Positions 32,773 to 43,172 of a DNA stretch of 64,000 nucleotides are shown piece after piece (position 1 is the stretch's first letter; every line of letters starts with the position of its first letter). The DNA is from Sthenelais limicola (lineage: Eukaryota > Annelida > Polychaeta > Phyllodocida > Sigalionidae). The stretch lies in contig OW804096.1 in the NCBI GenBank assembly GCA_942159475.1, forward strand, positions 105,188,194-105,252,193. Reading direction: 5' to 3'. The position numbers and the translations under genes were made by a program. The notes below the pieces were generated by a model. It was not told the DNA's origin and searched no databases. It saw only the letters and a program-made list of their open reading frames with translations.

Positions 32773-34343
32773 GTGACACTCGCTAACACCAGTGCCAGAG
32801 ACCCCCATGACTCCAATGGGAACATCAGGGTTGAAGTCTCCCCCCCTAAGATAGTATTCGAAGTTACTCATACACACTGTATGAATAGTTTAAACAGGAT
32901 TGATGTTCCTCCTGATATACCCAGTGAACGTAGGACTTATGATTTGGAAAGGTTCTGGGTGGAAGACGCCATCTCTGTCCTACTCGGGGCTGTGCCACTT
33001 GGGGAGTTTAAACTCCCACCCCAAGCAAGCAACACGTCTCAATGCTTGACCATGTGCAGCCACAGCCTCCAGACCTCTCAACCAATCACAGCCCCCTCAC
33101 ATGTAAACAATGAGGACCCCGGCACCAGCACTGAATACACTCATCGGGACCCATCTGCACAGATAAACAACTTCATCCAGCTCTCGAGACTAGGGAAGGT
33201 CCCCCAGCTTGAATGTATGTGTAATATCCCTGACTTTGATAACATAAACTGTATTCACATCGAATCCACTACTGGGAAGCAGGCAGACTTGCCAACTAAT
33301 ACACCGGTCTGCACATACGCCCATGCATTCAACCCAGTGGCTCATTCAAGAGCCCCTACCTTCCCAGACACACAGAGGATTACTGGCTGCTGGAATGTCT
33401 CCAGTTTGGATTCCCACTTCAATATACAGGCCCCCCTCTCTGGGCCCCAGCAGCTCAGAATCATCACTCAGCCCTGGCCCATGCAACACACATGTCAACA
33501 TACATCAACACTGAGGTAAGCAACAATGCACTTTTTGGCCCCTTTGATTCTATACCTCTGACCCCTTGGGCCCATGTGAGCCCTATGATGACCAGGGACA
33601 AGACTGACCCTGGCCAAAAACGCATCATAGTCAACCTGTCATACCCACCAGGATTATCAGTGAATGATTTTGTCCCCAAAAACTCTGTTTTGGGTTGGAA
33701 GTTATGGCACGCCCTCCCCACTGTCACAATGGCAGTATCTATGATACAACAGGCTGGCTTCGCAGTCAAGCTAGCCAGCATTGACATTCAGTGAGCATAC
33801 AGGAACTTCCAAATATGCCCCCTCGATTGAGAGTCCTCGATGTATATGCAATAACTGGCCAACTTTATTCTACGCCATCTAGCAGAGGTAGGCATCCATG
33901 GGCTGTTTTACATTGATGACCTACTTCTCATACACAAACACACGGATGACCCATATACGCAGTTTGCTACAGCACATGCCACATTCAGAAGGCTTGGCCT
34001 TCCTCTAAGCTACAGCAAACTGTGTGACCCTGCAACATCCATCACATGGCTAGGAGTCACATTGGATATATCAACCAGGTCAACCCACATCCCTGGGTGA
34101 AAGCTCTCAGCCCTCACACAAGATGTACGCCATTTAATGACAAGGGACACTCTCTCTGAAAAGGAATTACAATGTCTGGCTGGGAGGGTGAATCACATGT
34201 CCCAGGTCATAAAGCCTGCATGTTTGTTCATGTGCAGGATCCTACACGCATACCGCACATCAATCCAAACTAAAGCTCCAGTCAAAATATCAAGGCAGGT
34301 CAGGGCAGACCTAGCCTGGATTAGGGGGTGGGGCCCACACTAG
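32773..34343 (+). pseudogene. Reverse transcriptase/RNase H region of DIRS-like element
   Basis: A proline/threonine-rich leader (32773-33519) passes into GPFDSIPLTPWAHVSP, QKRIIVNLSYPPG and LASIDIQ-stop-AYRNFQ (motif A with a TGA). The next recognisable motif is HGLFYIDDLLLI (YIDD, around 33897), so most of motif B is deleted between about 33830 and 33890. ITWLGVTLDI and AGRVNHMSQVIKPACLFM follow, then the RNase H connection. It is non-functional. Confidence 0.68.
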
Positions 34344-34439
34344 TGACAGCTACTATGCCATACAATACACCAAAAGGACGACTGAAAGACATCACATATC
34401 TCAACTCGAGGGTCTCAACTGCCTTGTTACCCTCAGGCC

Positions 34440-35157
34440 CTTTACAACTGAAGCTTCTGTGAAGGCATGCCTCACCAGGCTTGGCGTAGACATATCCCCC
34501 TTCACTGGCCTCCGTGTCAAGGATGCCCTCACAGCTATCTCATTGACCATCTGACATGTGCCAAGGCAAGCACCACCCATATCCCCGGAGGATTTAATAA
34601 AAGTGCTTGAAATCATCACATGGGACTATGAGGGTCCCTCATTGAGATGTGCAATTATAGTCATGTTCACAACACTCATCAGGTCATGGTGAACCATTTG
34701 ACTGGTCCCGCCACCTAGTGAGGAAGGACTCGGATGCCATTTCATACAAGTGGGCCAAGAACCTCCAGAGGGCAGCAGACGCTGACTACTTCACGCTGCC
34801 AGCCCTTCCTGGTTCTATACTCTGCCTGTTCCAGGCGGCTATACTGCCATGATCCGCCACCGCCCATCGACCTCAGGAAACGCCCCCTCTTCATGATGGA
34901 CAATGGGGCTCCCCTCTCCACCACTGACCTCACAACATCATGGCGGGTGGCCCTCTTGGCTGCTGGTCTCCAGGATCGTCAGTATACTTAATTCACTCGC
35001 TTAGGCGAGGCAGGGCTTGTGCTCCCAAAGAACACATGACCGATGATCAGGTCTGATTCCATGGCAAATGGAAGTCTGTGGCCTATGCTTCTTATGTGCG
35101 AGACAGGAGTGATAAAGCCGTTCACAAAGACCTCAAGGTGATGTCAAAACCATATTG
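34440..35157 (+). pseudogene. Tyrosine recombinase of DIRS-like element
   Basis: One frame reads EASVKACLTRLGVDISPFTG and APPISPEDLIKVLEIIT, then MFTTLIRSW (first catalytic Arg). After frame disruption around 34690-34980 it continues HSLRRGRACAP (HxxR), FHGKWKS (H/W box) and YASYVRDRSDK (nucleophilic Tyr), ending at the TGA 35155-35157. In-frame stops are present, one just before FHGKW. All four active-site boxes of the family are recognisable. Confidence 0.76.
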
Positions 35158-36480
35158 ACATTTCTAAACAATAATAATTTTTGGAGGTTATAGTTTACCA
35201 TCTTTTGAGAACTTTCATGTTTACCTTGCTTTTTATTTACATGTCTTATCATTTCTCTTACCATGTTACTCGCAAATTGATTATCTTTTCTGTCAGAAAT
35301 AAAACTGCTATGAACAGCCACTCCACTTCTGCCTTCCGTCTCAATGATTCTGAGGAGATGAAATCTTTTCAGAAACAGTTGCCATGACTCAAAAATGTAT
35401 TTAATCAAAATTGACTGTTGACCCAACCTGTTCCCCCATGATTTAAGCTCTGACAATAATAAGTCAAGATTAAGTCATATATAATTGGATTGATGTCAAT
35501 AACGTTTACAAGCCTAACTTAAGCATCTTGGGCTAGCTTTATATGTATACAGTGCTAAGTTTCTAGAAATCCAGATGCCACAATAGCGTGACACCTTTTC
35601 TCTGCACGTTTTATACTTTCCTCAGCTTTTTGCTCTATTAAGAACAACTCTGCTTTTATACTGAGAAATGAAAGGAGTGATACACGCTAACTGCTCTATA
35701 GTCGGGTAGTAATGGCAACATATATAGTGCAATAAATGGATACTCTTGATAATGGGAGCTCAGCTCAATAGATCAGCTCAGTGTAGATCTAAAGGCAGTG
35801 CAAAGGGGCATTCGTGTAGGTAAATACTACTCTTCCCATTGTTGTTGAGAGTATATCAGCTAGCGAAGCATATGAAAACTGCTTTATCCACATGCAACCA
35901 AGTAATCTATTAAATAAACCCATACATTAATAAAGATATGTAGACATGCGGCTATGAAGTTTCCTCTTTGAAATGGCGTTTCTATTTCTGGTACAAGAAT
36001 CCGTTGTCACCCTCACAATATTTTCGATTTCAAGTAGGCTACATCCATAGTGTGGAACGTTCTAGGGGTAGGCTAAAATCTATTGGCTATCCATAATCCA
36101 CACGCTAAGAAATATCCCTAGAAATAAGACGAAATTGCGTAGCGTGTCATGTGCATTGCGCAGTTTTAATTCTACGCACTACAATGCATTCAGGGGGTTC
36201 TGTGATAATTTTTATTTTTAGATCGGAAGCATTTTGAGGGAGCTATGAGCTATCTTGTGGAAAGCAATATTTTTAAACTCTTATCATATCTAGTTGTGTT
36301 AGATATGAAATAATCGTGTTCCTTGTAAAAGTTCTACTGTAGAAAAATAAAGGCTATCTCCTAATAACGATTTTTGCTTCTGATAGACAAGTCCAGAAAA
36401 TTACCGCAGCAACACATTTATTTATGGGAAGTAAATTGGTTATAAATTTAGTAAGATTATGTTTGTTATCATCCCCCCCC
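35158..36480. other. Unassigned intergenic sequence
   Basis: AT-rich DNA. No gene, RNA or repeat can be supported. It may hold the 3' terminal repeat of the DIRS-like element, but no matching copy upstream was found. Confidence 0.35.
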
Positions 36481-36501
36481 TCCCCCCTCCACCTCCTACC
36501 T

Positions 36502-36549
36502 AGTGCCCTGTACACACCACCACCACTGGCGCCGTGTGTACAGGGCGCT
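36502..36549. repeat. Short hairpin with 16-bp arms beside a C-rich tract
   Basis: AGTGCCCTGTACACAC is inverted as GTGTGTACAGGGCGCT with one mismatch. The C/T-rich run at 36473-36498 is immediately upstream. Confidence 0.8.
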
Positions 36550-36839
36550 CTAGCCTCTATGCCTGTGTTCAACTACCACATGCATGGTGGTAGTGGCAAG
36601 TGGTGTCGTGTGCAAACAGCCTTAAAAAGGACCTTAAAAAGTGCCGATCCTGATGTTCATGTACCATAAATGTATGTATTCCTCCAATCGAAAATGTAAC
36701 ATATGATTATGCCATACGTAGTGTTTAAGTGTGATAACTGGTCGAGGTATATGGCATAGGTATTTCTGGGAAATGACCGGGATATCATGCGATGACTTCA
36801 ATTTTTAGTTCCGTGGCAATCCGCCTCTTCTCAGAGGGC

Positions 36840-37095
36840 GGGTTGGTCGCTAGTGGTCAAGAATAGCCCACCTGCGCTGGCATATGCGCATGTCCGGACG
36901 TGGGCGTGGTGCAGAGTATTATGGGATAGATTGTAGTATAGCTGGGAGGCCGGGTACGCGGGTACCATTGACCCGGGCACTGTGGCCAGCGGGGACCGTG
37001 ACCAAACCACCGAGCAAGGAACAGCCGCCGTCGAGCGTGAATTTTAAAATGACGATAGTAATTCCTGATGTCTGTTCTGCCGACGTCTGCTCCTT
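36840..37095. promoter_or_regulatory. CpG-rich promoter-like region
   Basis: GC/CpG-rich against AT-rich flanks. It contains ATATGCGCATGTCCGGACG, and on the minus strand ACTACAATCTATCCCATAAT, resembling the ZNF143-type ACTACAA...CCC promoter motif. The CCCATAATaCTcTGC word also occurs, in similar form, at the 39.1-kb promoter. No coding exon can be assigned on either strand. Confidence 0.38.
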
Positions 37096-37212
37096 TTCAT
37101 TTAAATAAATGGTCAATTCGATTTTTTGAATTTTTGAATAAATATCTAGTTACATCTAGTTCTTGTATTTAACCGAAAATTGTATCAGATATAGGGGTCA
37201 TACTACAATCGT

Positions 37213-38220
37213 CAGTGTTCGAAATAAGAGCTTGCCCGGGCCATTTGGCAAGTGAAGATCGTGGCAGGCAAACTGTTTTGGCCATGAGCTTGTGGTTATA
37301 TTTTCAGCAGAAATCTTTAAGTTTCCAGTTTAATTTCTATTGTTTTCAAAACATTGACGATATGAGAAACCCTTCCACTATTATAATATTACCTACAGCC
37401 TGCTATCTTTTATTTCTTGAACATTCTTTCATATCAATATCATATCAACTTAAATTAAAACTAACTAAAATTAAATCCATTATATTCTATATGACAGTCT
37501 TGATCCTAATGTATCGATATGATACATAGCATATCAATATGATACATAGCGCCATGACCTAGTAGTTTTCCTTTACCAGTACTTAGTTAGCATCACATCA
37601 AATATCAACATACCAATATAGAATCAGGTATATTTTTTTAAATAATAAAGGAATATTAGTAATTACAGTATTCCAACTAGACTTTTATGCCAGATCGGGG
37701 GATGTTGAGATCCCCCCAAAAATTCAGAAACATTACTCTGGACAATAATTGTTTTGATATCTTTAATTCTCCACGAATTTTCCGCTGGAATGGCTCCTAT
37801 AAACGGCCATTTCTAAGTTTAAATAAAACATAAGATATGCCTTCTAAACCCTTGAAAAATCAAATTAGAATACATGTAGTGAGATCCATATTTTATCAAT
37901 CTTCCAAAAAATGTTCAGATATCCAACAAATTCCACCATTTATAGTACCAAAGTTCGCCAGATTAAAAAGATTCTCTTATTTCCGATTCTATTTGTTCAT
38001 CAAAATTTACGTTTGACGAGTTTTAGAACATCATAGACATAGAGGTGGTACAAACTCTAAAAATAACACTCTTCACTATTCAATTTTAGACTGAATACAC
38101 GAAATAAAGCCGGAAAATTTCGGGGGGGGGGGGGCAACCATAATTTCTGGCAGGCAACTTGATTTGGTCAGTAGCTAGCCCGGGCGGACAACCTGTTTTT
38201 ATTCCTTATTTCGACCACTG
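37213..38220. mobile_element. hAT-like non-autonomous DNA transposon (1.0 kb)
   Basis: The ends CAGTGTTCGAAATAAG (37213) and CTTATTTCGACCACTG (to 38220) are inverted repeats with one mismatch. CAGTG ends are typical of hAT elements. Both sides are flanked by ATCGT, a 5-bp direct repeat rather than the usual 8. Subterminal words GCCCGGG and GGCAGGCAA occur near both ends. G13 lies at 38122-38134. No transposase is encoded. Confidence 0.7.
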
Positions 38221-38260
38221 ATCGTTATCCATAGAATAATACACTACCGTATTATAAAAG

Positions 38261-38498
38261 AAATCAACTGCTGGTTTAAAATAATTGAATTAAAAAGTTT
38301 AGCCTTGTTGTTTTTCATGTGCTATACCGTGCGTATGCCTTAGGCTAGGAGCTTACAAAGTATTGAAAAACTCTATAAATTTCTCCTCAAATTCGACAAC
38401 ATTATATGTCAGACACACTCAACTAAAAAATAAAGCAGGGGAATAATTATTCCTCATTGATATGGTAAAGTTAATCACAACTATCTAACATATATACT
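38261..38498 (+). repeat. Interspersed repeat, copy 2
   Basis: Second copy of the repeat at 18562-18789, same orientation, roughly 80-85% identical by eye. It starts 40 bases after the hAT-like element. Confidence 0.78.
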
Positions 38499-39039
38499 TA
38501 AAATACAATAATTTCCACAAGGAAACACCCTTATTTCGAATCGATAGTTATTATCTAAAATCAATTCAATCAAATATCTGTGACCCTGAGACAATGATAC
38601 ATATATATGTTTATCATACTATGTAAAAGAAATCAAGATTAGAATCGACTACTTTAGTAAAATTAGCAAAAATTAGAATAAATAACATGGCATACACACG
38701 GTAGCCTATACTTACAATGGGCTTCATTGAGATTTGAATGAATATTAGATCTAGGCCTATAGAGAATAATTATGCTCGTACACATATATCATATTATGTA
38801 TTTGCGATATGTTCTAATTTCTATGCAATGCTATTCCTATGCGAAAATAACCTTTCCTCACGTTTTGGACTCAAGATCCCTTAATATTTGAGCGTGAATG
38901 TTATTTTTTTTTAGCATTATATAGAGGAGAATATATTTTTTCAGAAAATAATACCCCCAAAGCAATTTGTTATTATTATAACATCCAGAAAAACAACAGG
39001 TGTACCCATCCATCTCGTTGCAATGTTTTCCAAAGGCTA

Positions 39040-39126
39040 AATTAACGGTGGCCGCTTGCCGCACCGTGTGCAATGGTGCGTGCAATACTCCACCTCCCAT
39101 AATCCTTTGCGCGAACGAAATCCAAG
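39040..39126 (+). promoter_or_regulatory. CpG-rich core promoter with YY1-type start context
   Basis: A GC-rich island in AT-rich DNA contains CTCCCATAATCCTTTGCGCG followed by AATCCAAGATGGCCGCC. The latter matches the AAnATGGCGGC element that in animals marks YY1-bound, TATA-less promoters whose ATG lies within the motif. It directly precedes a candidate first exon. Confidence 0.5.
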
Positions 39127-39180
39127 ATGGCCGCCGCGCCGGTGGGCTATAGTATGTGTGACTATATCAGCCTTCAAAGA
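39127..39180 (+). CDS. Candidate first coding exon, gene unknown
   Basis: ATG at 39127 in a YY1-like ATGGCCGCCGC context. 18 codons (MAAAPVGYSMCDYISLQR) end at AAAGA/GTAAGTGAGT, a strong splice-donor sequence in phase 0. The peptide is too short to identify. Later exons were not found; an intron holding a SINE-like unit would start at 39181. The case rests on the coincidence of CpG island, start motif and donor. It could be a transposon-borne promoter. Confidence 0.4.
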
Positions 39181-39263
39181 GTAAGTGAGTTTATTCTGTA
39201 CATAAGTTCTACACATCAGGTTTGTAACAATGGGATGATTAAGTTGTGCAGTTATATCCAGCA

Positions 39264-39335
39264 GATTTGATGGTGTAGTGGGTATGACACTTGCTTGTGA
39301 ATCACAAGGTTGTTAGATCGAACCCAAGCATAGGC
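39264..39335 (+). repeat. tRNA-derived SINE head
   Basis: The A-box-like TGGTGTAGTGGG (39271-39282) is followed by an anticodon-like region (GCTTGTGAATCACAAGG) and the B-box-like GTTAGATCGAACCC (39312-39325), in tRNA order and spacing. The stems do not form a full clover-leaf and there is no mature 3' end, so it is a SINE promoter or tRNA pseudogene, not a functional tRNA. Confidence 0.5.
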
Positions 39336-41123
39336 AAGTTTCTTTTTCTCTGTCTGGCATCATCACTTGGTTCTGCACTGGTGGCTGTCATGCACTGATG
39401 GTCGCGCCAGCTTGTCTGGCACTGGCCGGCGGCCTGGAACAGGGGTCTTAGGAAAGTTCTCCTAATCCTTCAGCTTTCTCAGGATATGATTTACGATGTT
39501 AGAAATAACGGAAACTGATAGATTAGGCCCTTTGGAAGGACTAATTTCCACTGTTTTCTCCTAAAATTATGAAATGGGCGTTTAGCGTACAAATATGATA
39601 TTTAGAATGGATCAATTTCAATGATGGTTGAAAGGGTCCAGCAAGCATTGCCGCTAATTCATATGGGACTTCAATAGTGTTTGAAGTCGGTACCAGTGTC
39701 TCATGTACCATGATTGTCTCATGATAACCATTCTTTATGAGTATTGCAGAGACCACAGCAACACATTAGAAATGCAAAGGAATAAACCTCCGAGTGGAGA
39801 GACGCAGTTCGATAATACACAAGGTGGTGGTCTGAATTATCTTAAGACGAAGGAGAAGAAGTAGAATAAACTGAAGATGAGTATGCTCCAAATGAGGGAG
39901 AGAAAACAGCAGACAGGAATGAGAAACGTTGCCAAGGGAGAAGTAAGATATATGACATGCAGGAAGAAGAGCGGGACTAATAAGAGGAAGTGAGGGATTG
40001 AGAGAACGGGGTCGGAAGGATGAACTGAGAGATTATTGTGGAATTAAAAGATAATGGTCCTTTTTATGCGGATATGCACATATATTTGTGGTTCCTTGTT
40101 TTTTTAATGAAGTTTGGATGAGACAGGGGGGACTAGCGGAGCTAAAGTGGAGAGGATCAAACGATGAAATATGTGGGACTATCAAGACGAAACGGTGATA
40201 GAGAGGATAACAAGACAAACAGACACACAATGGTCGCGTGAGTTATAGGACAGAAAGAAAGAAAGAAAAGAGAGGGAAGGGATAGTTACCTGGGAGTCTA
40301 AACGGGGTTGCATGCTTGAGAAAGGTAGAAGAATCAAGATCCAAATTAACTCGTTTACTCCAAGCATTATCTCTTCGCCAACAGTGTCAGTGTGTCTAGA
40401 GAACCTTCATTATATTTTGAAAGCGCCTGCACTTCATTTTGGTTAGAATATCCGTAAGAACAATGGAATCTATTAAAGACATTTTCTTATTTTTATCCTC
40501 CTCCCCCCCCCGCCTCCTCCGTCACGTCTCATTTAGAAATGGGTCAGTTGTAGATTAGCTGAGGTCTTTCAATCAAATAAGCCTCACTAAAAATAATGAT
40601 ACAACATTTTTCTCCAGCATTTTGAATGAAGGCTTAAATGAGTATTATGGGATACTATGGGATTATGCTTTCTTGCAGAAAGCAATTATTCAGTTGAGAC
40701 ATTCCAATCAAAGCTCCCTTAAAGGACTTATAGGGGGACAGCTCAATCGACATGGCTAAAGCAGAAGCCTATCTGATTTCGGATATTATCTGAATCCCAT
40801 CCCTAAACGATCAAGCAGAAATCAAATGACACAACAAAAGCTAAGTCAAGGGCAGGGAGAATTTGACTCTGTCATAATCACTGCTCCTTCGTCGAATCGA
40901 ATGACATGCCCATGAATAGGGTTTCTGCCAAGCCTTCAGCCTAGTTGCAAATCGAGGATAAATAGTTTAACTGGTCTTCAGTATTTGACAGGGGCCCGGG
41001 CCCACCATACTAATCAAAGTCAAATTGTAAGACTAGACAGGGGTAGCTAGATATTCCCAGAGTTGCATGTGGGAATGACATGGGCGCTAGAGAGCCTCCA
41101 TTTCAACACAACCGGAAGAAATC
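39336..41123. other. Unassigned, possibly intronic sequence
   Basis: Purine-rich between about 39850 and 40300, with a C-tract near 40503-40511. No exon or repeat can be supported. Confidence 0.35.
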
Positions 41124-41695
41124 AAAAGACTCATCTAACCCGGGTTTTAGTAAAAGAGATCTTAACAAAACTAACAACTTGTTGGGGTACAGCGGAGAGA
41201 GTAAATTAAAGAACGCAATCAATTGGATATTGTTATCAGCCAAAGCCAGCGTACATCTATCGCCAGAGAATCTTTAACGATAACAGAATAAATTTCACTG
41301 CCTTTATTAATGAAATGAAAGTGAATATAAGAGTGATGGAGTATAACAACGTAGTAACAGGAAAGAAGAAATCCAAGGATAGGTTGTGGGAAAGAATCCT
41401 TAGTGAACTAGAAGGGGATGGGGATTAAAAACCTTATCGGTAGATACCCTGTCTTGTACTAGGTCTCCCACATCCATATTTAATGGTAGTCGAATGACTT
41501 TTTCTTACTCATGTTGATTGGAGAAGTGTAACAAATCCAATATTGTTAAGTGTGTGAAAGAAAATCAAGAAAATACCAAAAAAACTACAAAATACAAGGT
41601 CCGACAAGGAAGTCATTTAGAATTGTAAGAGCCACGATGGTAGACTATGTTGAATAAAAACCTATAAAAAAAAAGAAAAAAAAAGACTCATCTAA
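41124..41695 (+). mobile_element. 5'-truncated L1/Tx1-like LINE with 15-bp target duplication
   Basis: AAAAGACTCATCTAA at 41124-41138 is repeated at 41681-41695, directly after an A-rich tail (41653-41684). The body encodes the extreme C-terminus of an L1/Tx1-like ORF2: NLLGYSGESKLKNAINWILL, then after a frameshift IYRQRIFNDNRINFTAF and KSKDRLWERILSELEGDGD followed by TAA. This is the region that ends the ORF2 of the full-length relative at 27.4-30.0 kb. Confidence 0.82.
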
Positions 41696-42820
41696 TGCAT
41701 TAACTGTGGCACTGCACAGAGACGCCTATCATAACACCACTTCCATATTTTAAACTACAACTGTGCTGTATAACCTGCAATTGCTACAGGTCAGTATATT
41801 AATGACTTTAATATTCACCAACGTATACACACATTATATAACAGAAATCCAATTCACCAGAAAATGACATTGCCTAACGTTGTGTGATAGCGATAGCCCC
41901 CATTCAGGGATGATATGAATAACTGGCTACTCGTCACAATTCTCATTAGATCGAAGGGGTGAGGATGCTTTCTGCCAGAGTGCCCCGTACTATAGAACTT
42001 GGCAAGCGGCAACGACCCTATAAATCCTCTTTTTTTGTTTTTCAACATTAGTTCTTCGACTTCGATTTCCTGCTCTGGATTCCGATGTTATTTGATGGCT
42101 TCTACACACATTTGATAATGGATAGATCAAGGTAATAATTCGTTGTCCTTAATCATCCAATCCTGCCATCTTAAAGTCCCCTAAACATAGCGAAGACTTA
42201 ATAACCTTAAATCTGATCAATATTATTACTTTCTAGCGACATGTAATGGGTTTTCACATGCATGCTGCACGTAAATATATATCAGAATGTTCCCTGCATA
42301 TCAGTTGAGTGCAAGAGAGAAATGTTTCCATGGCGGAAGGGTCTCACGTTAATTTTTTGTAGATTATGTATGCATGAATTAACCACTAGTTATCTAGAGT
42401 CAAACGCTTGGAACTAATAAAGGGGACGGCTCTTGCGGACCCTATTAAGCCTCTTGGTTGTTTGATTAGATGTCATTAGCTTTCCGTCCTACTCACGTTA
42501 AAAAGTCATCCTTCCCTTCGGGCTTCTTGGAATTACAAGGTAAAAACCTGATCAGCACCAACCCTGGCTGAAGTGCGGATGTGAATGATACTTCTGAATA
42601 ATATGAAGATCATTACACACACATGTATGTATACATATTCTTGCTTATCAGCAAATTGCGGTAGTTCCGTCATGGGAGGTAATTCGTCTTCGGGTAATTC
42701 GTCAGAGGAATCGTTTTTCAGTAAAGTCTATTAGTTAATTACTCTAATAAATCCTATATTAAGTGGGGTTCAGCCCAAGAACCGAGGAGACAGGAGTGGG
42801 TGTTGAGTTTTTGGTTTGAG
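41696..42820. other. Unassigned intergenic sequence
   Basis: No gene or repeat can be supported. Confidence 0.35.
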
Positions 42821-42870
42821 TTTATTGGGGTCCGACGTTTCGGGCTAACATTTGCCCTTTATCAAGGATG
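42821..42870 (-). ncRNA. Hammerhead-like GAAAC motif (possible Penelope-type remnant)
   Basis: The minus strand reads TTGATAAAGGGC, a short loop, then GCCCGAAACGTCGGACC, followed by AATAAA. GGGC/GCCC can form stem II, and GAAAC plus GTC resemble hammerhead core elements, which are carried by Penelope-like retroelements. The CUGAUGA core is degenerate (UUGAUAA), so self-cleavage is unlikely. The call is tentative. Confidence 0.3.
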
Positions 42871-43132
42871 GTTGTTACATTAAAATGATGCCTATATAAG
42901 GTGCGAAAATGTGCACTCTTGATGCTAGGGGTTGCCAACGTTATCTTAGTTACATTGCATTGTTATATGGGCCCAAGTGAGGAAATGTGCACTGGTTTAA
43001 ATTATGGGATGTTGGGGGCCATACACGACTGTACAATTAATGTTCTAACAGTGATTTGTATTACTATAATTATATCGATGTATCGTGGATATTCATCATA
43101 TAGTGAACAATTTCTTTTGATGTGTGCAATTA

Positions 43133-43135
<3 letters not shown>
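42871..43135. other. Unassigned sequence before (TA)n
   Basis: Nothing can be supported. Confidence 0.3.

Positions 43136-43168
<33 letters not shown>
43136..43168. repeat. (TA)n microsatellite
   Basis: About 16 perfect TA units. Confidence 0.93.

Positions 43169-43172
<4 letters not shown>

Larger units (their letters stand above)
31591..35157 (+). mobile_element. DIRS-like tyrosine-recombinase retrotransposon (decayed)
   Basis: Order on the plus strand: Gag (31591-32710), a low-complexity/linker polyprotein part (32773-33519), reverse transcriptase (33492-33960), RNase H/connection (34090-34343), tyrosine recombinase (34440-35157). That order, with a YR and no DDE integrase or protease, defines the DIRS order. 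Frameshifts, in-frame stops and an RT deletion show it is dead. I could not locate the inverted or split terminal repeats, so DIRS versus Ngaro/PAT assignment rests on the RT and YR motifs only. Confidence 0.75.

Noticed and set aside
36919..37116. 65-codon ORF antisense in the CpG-rich block
   Set aside because: High GC gives longer chance frames. There is no motif, and no donor or start context comparable to the 39.1-kb exon.
39264..39335. Functional tRNA-His (GTG anticodon-like loop)
   Set aside because: Acceptor and anticodon stems do not pair properly and the B box is degraded. SINE or pseudogene is the better reading.
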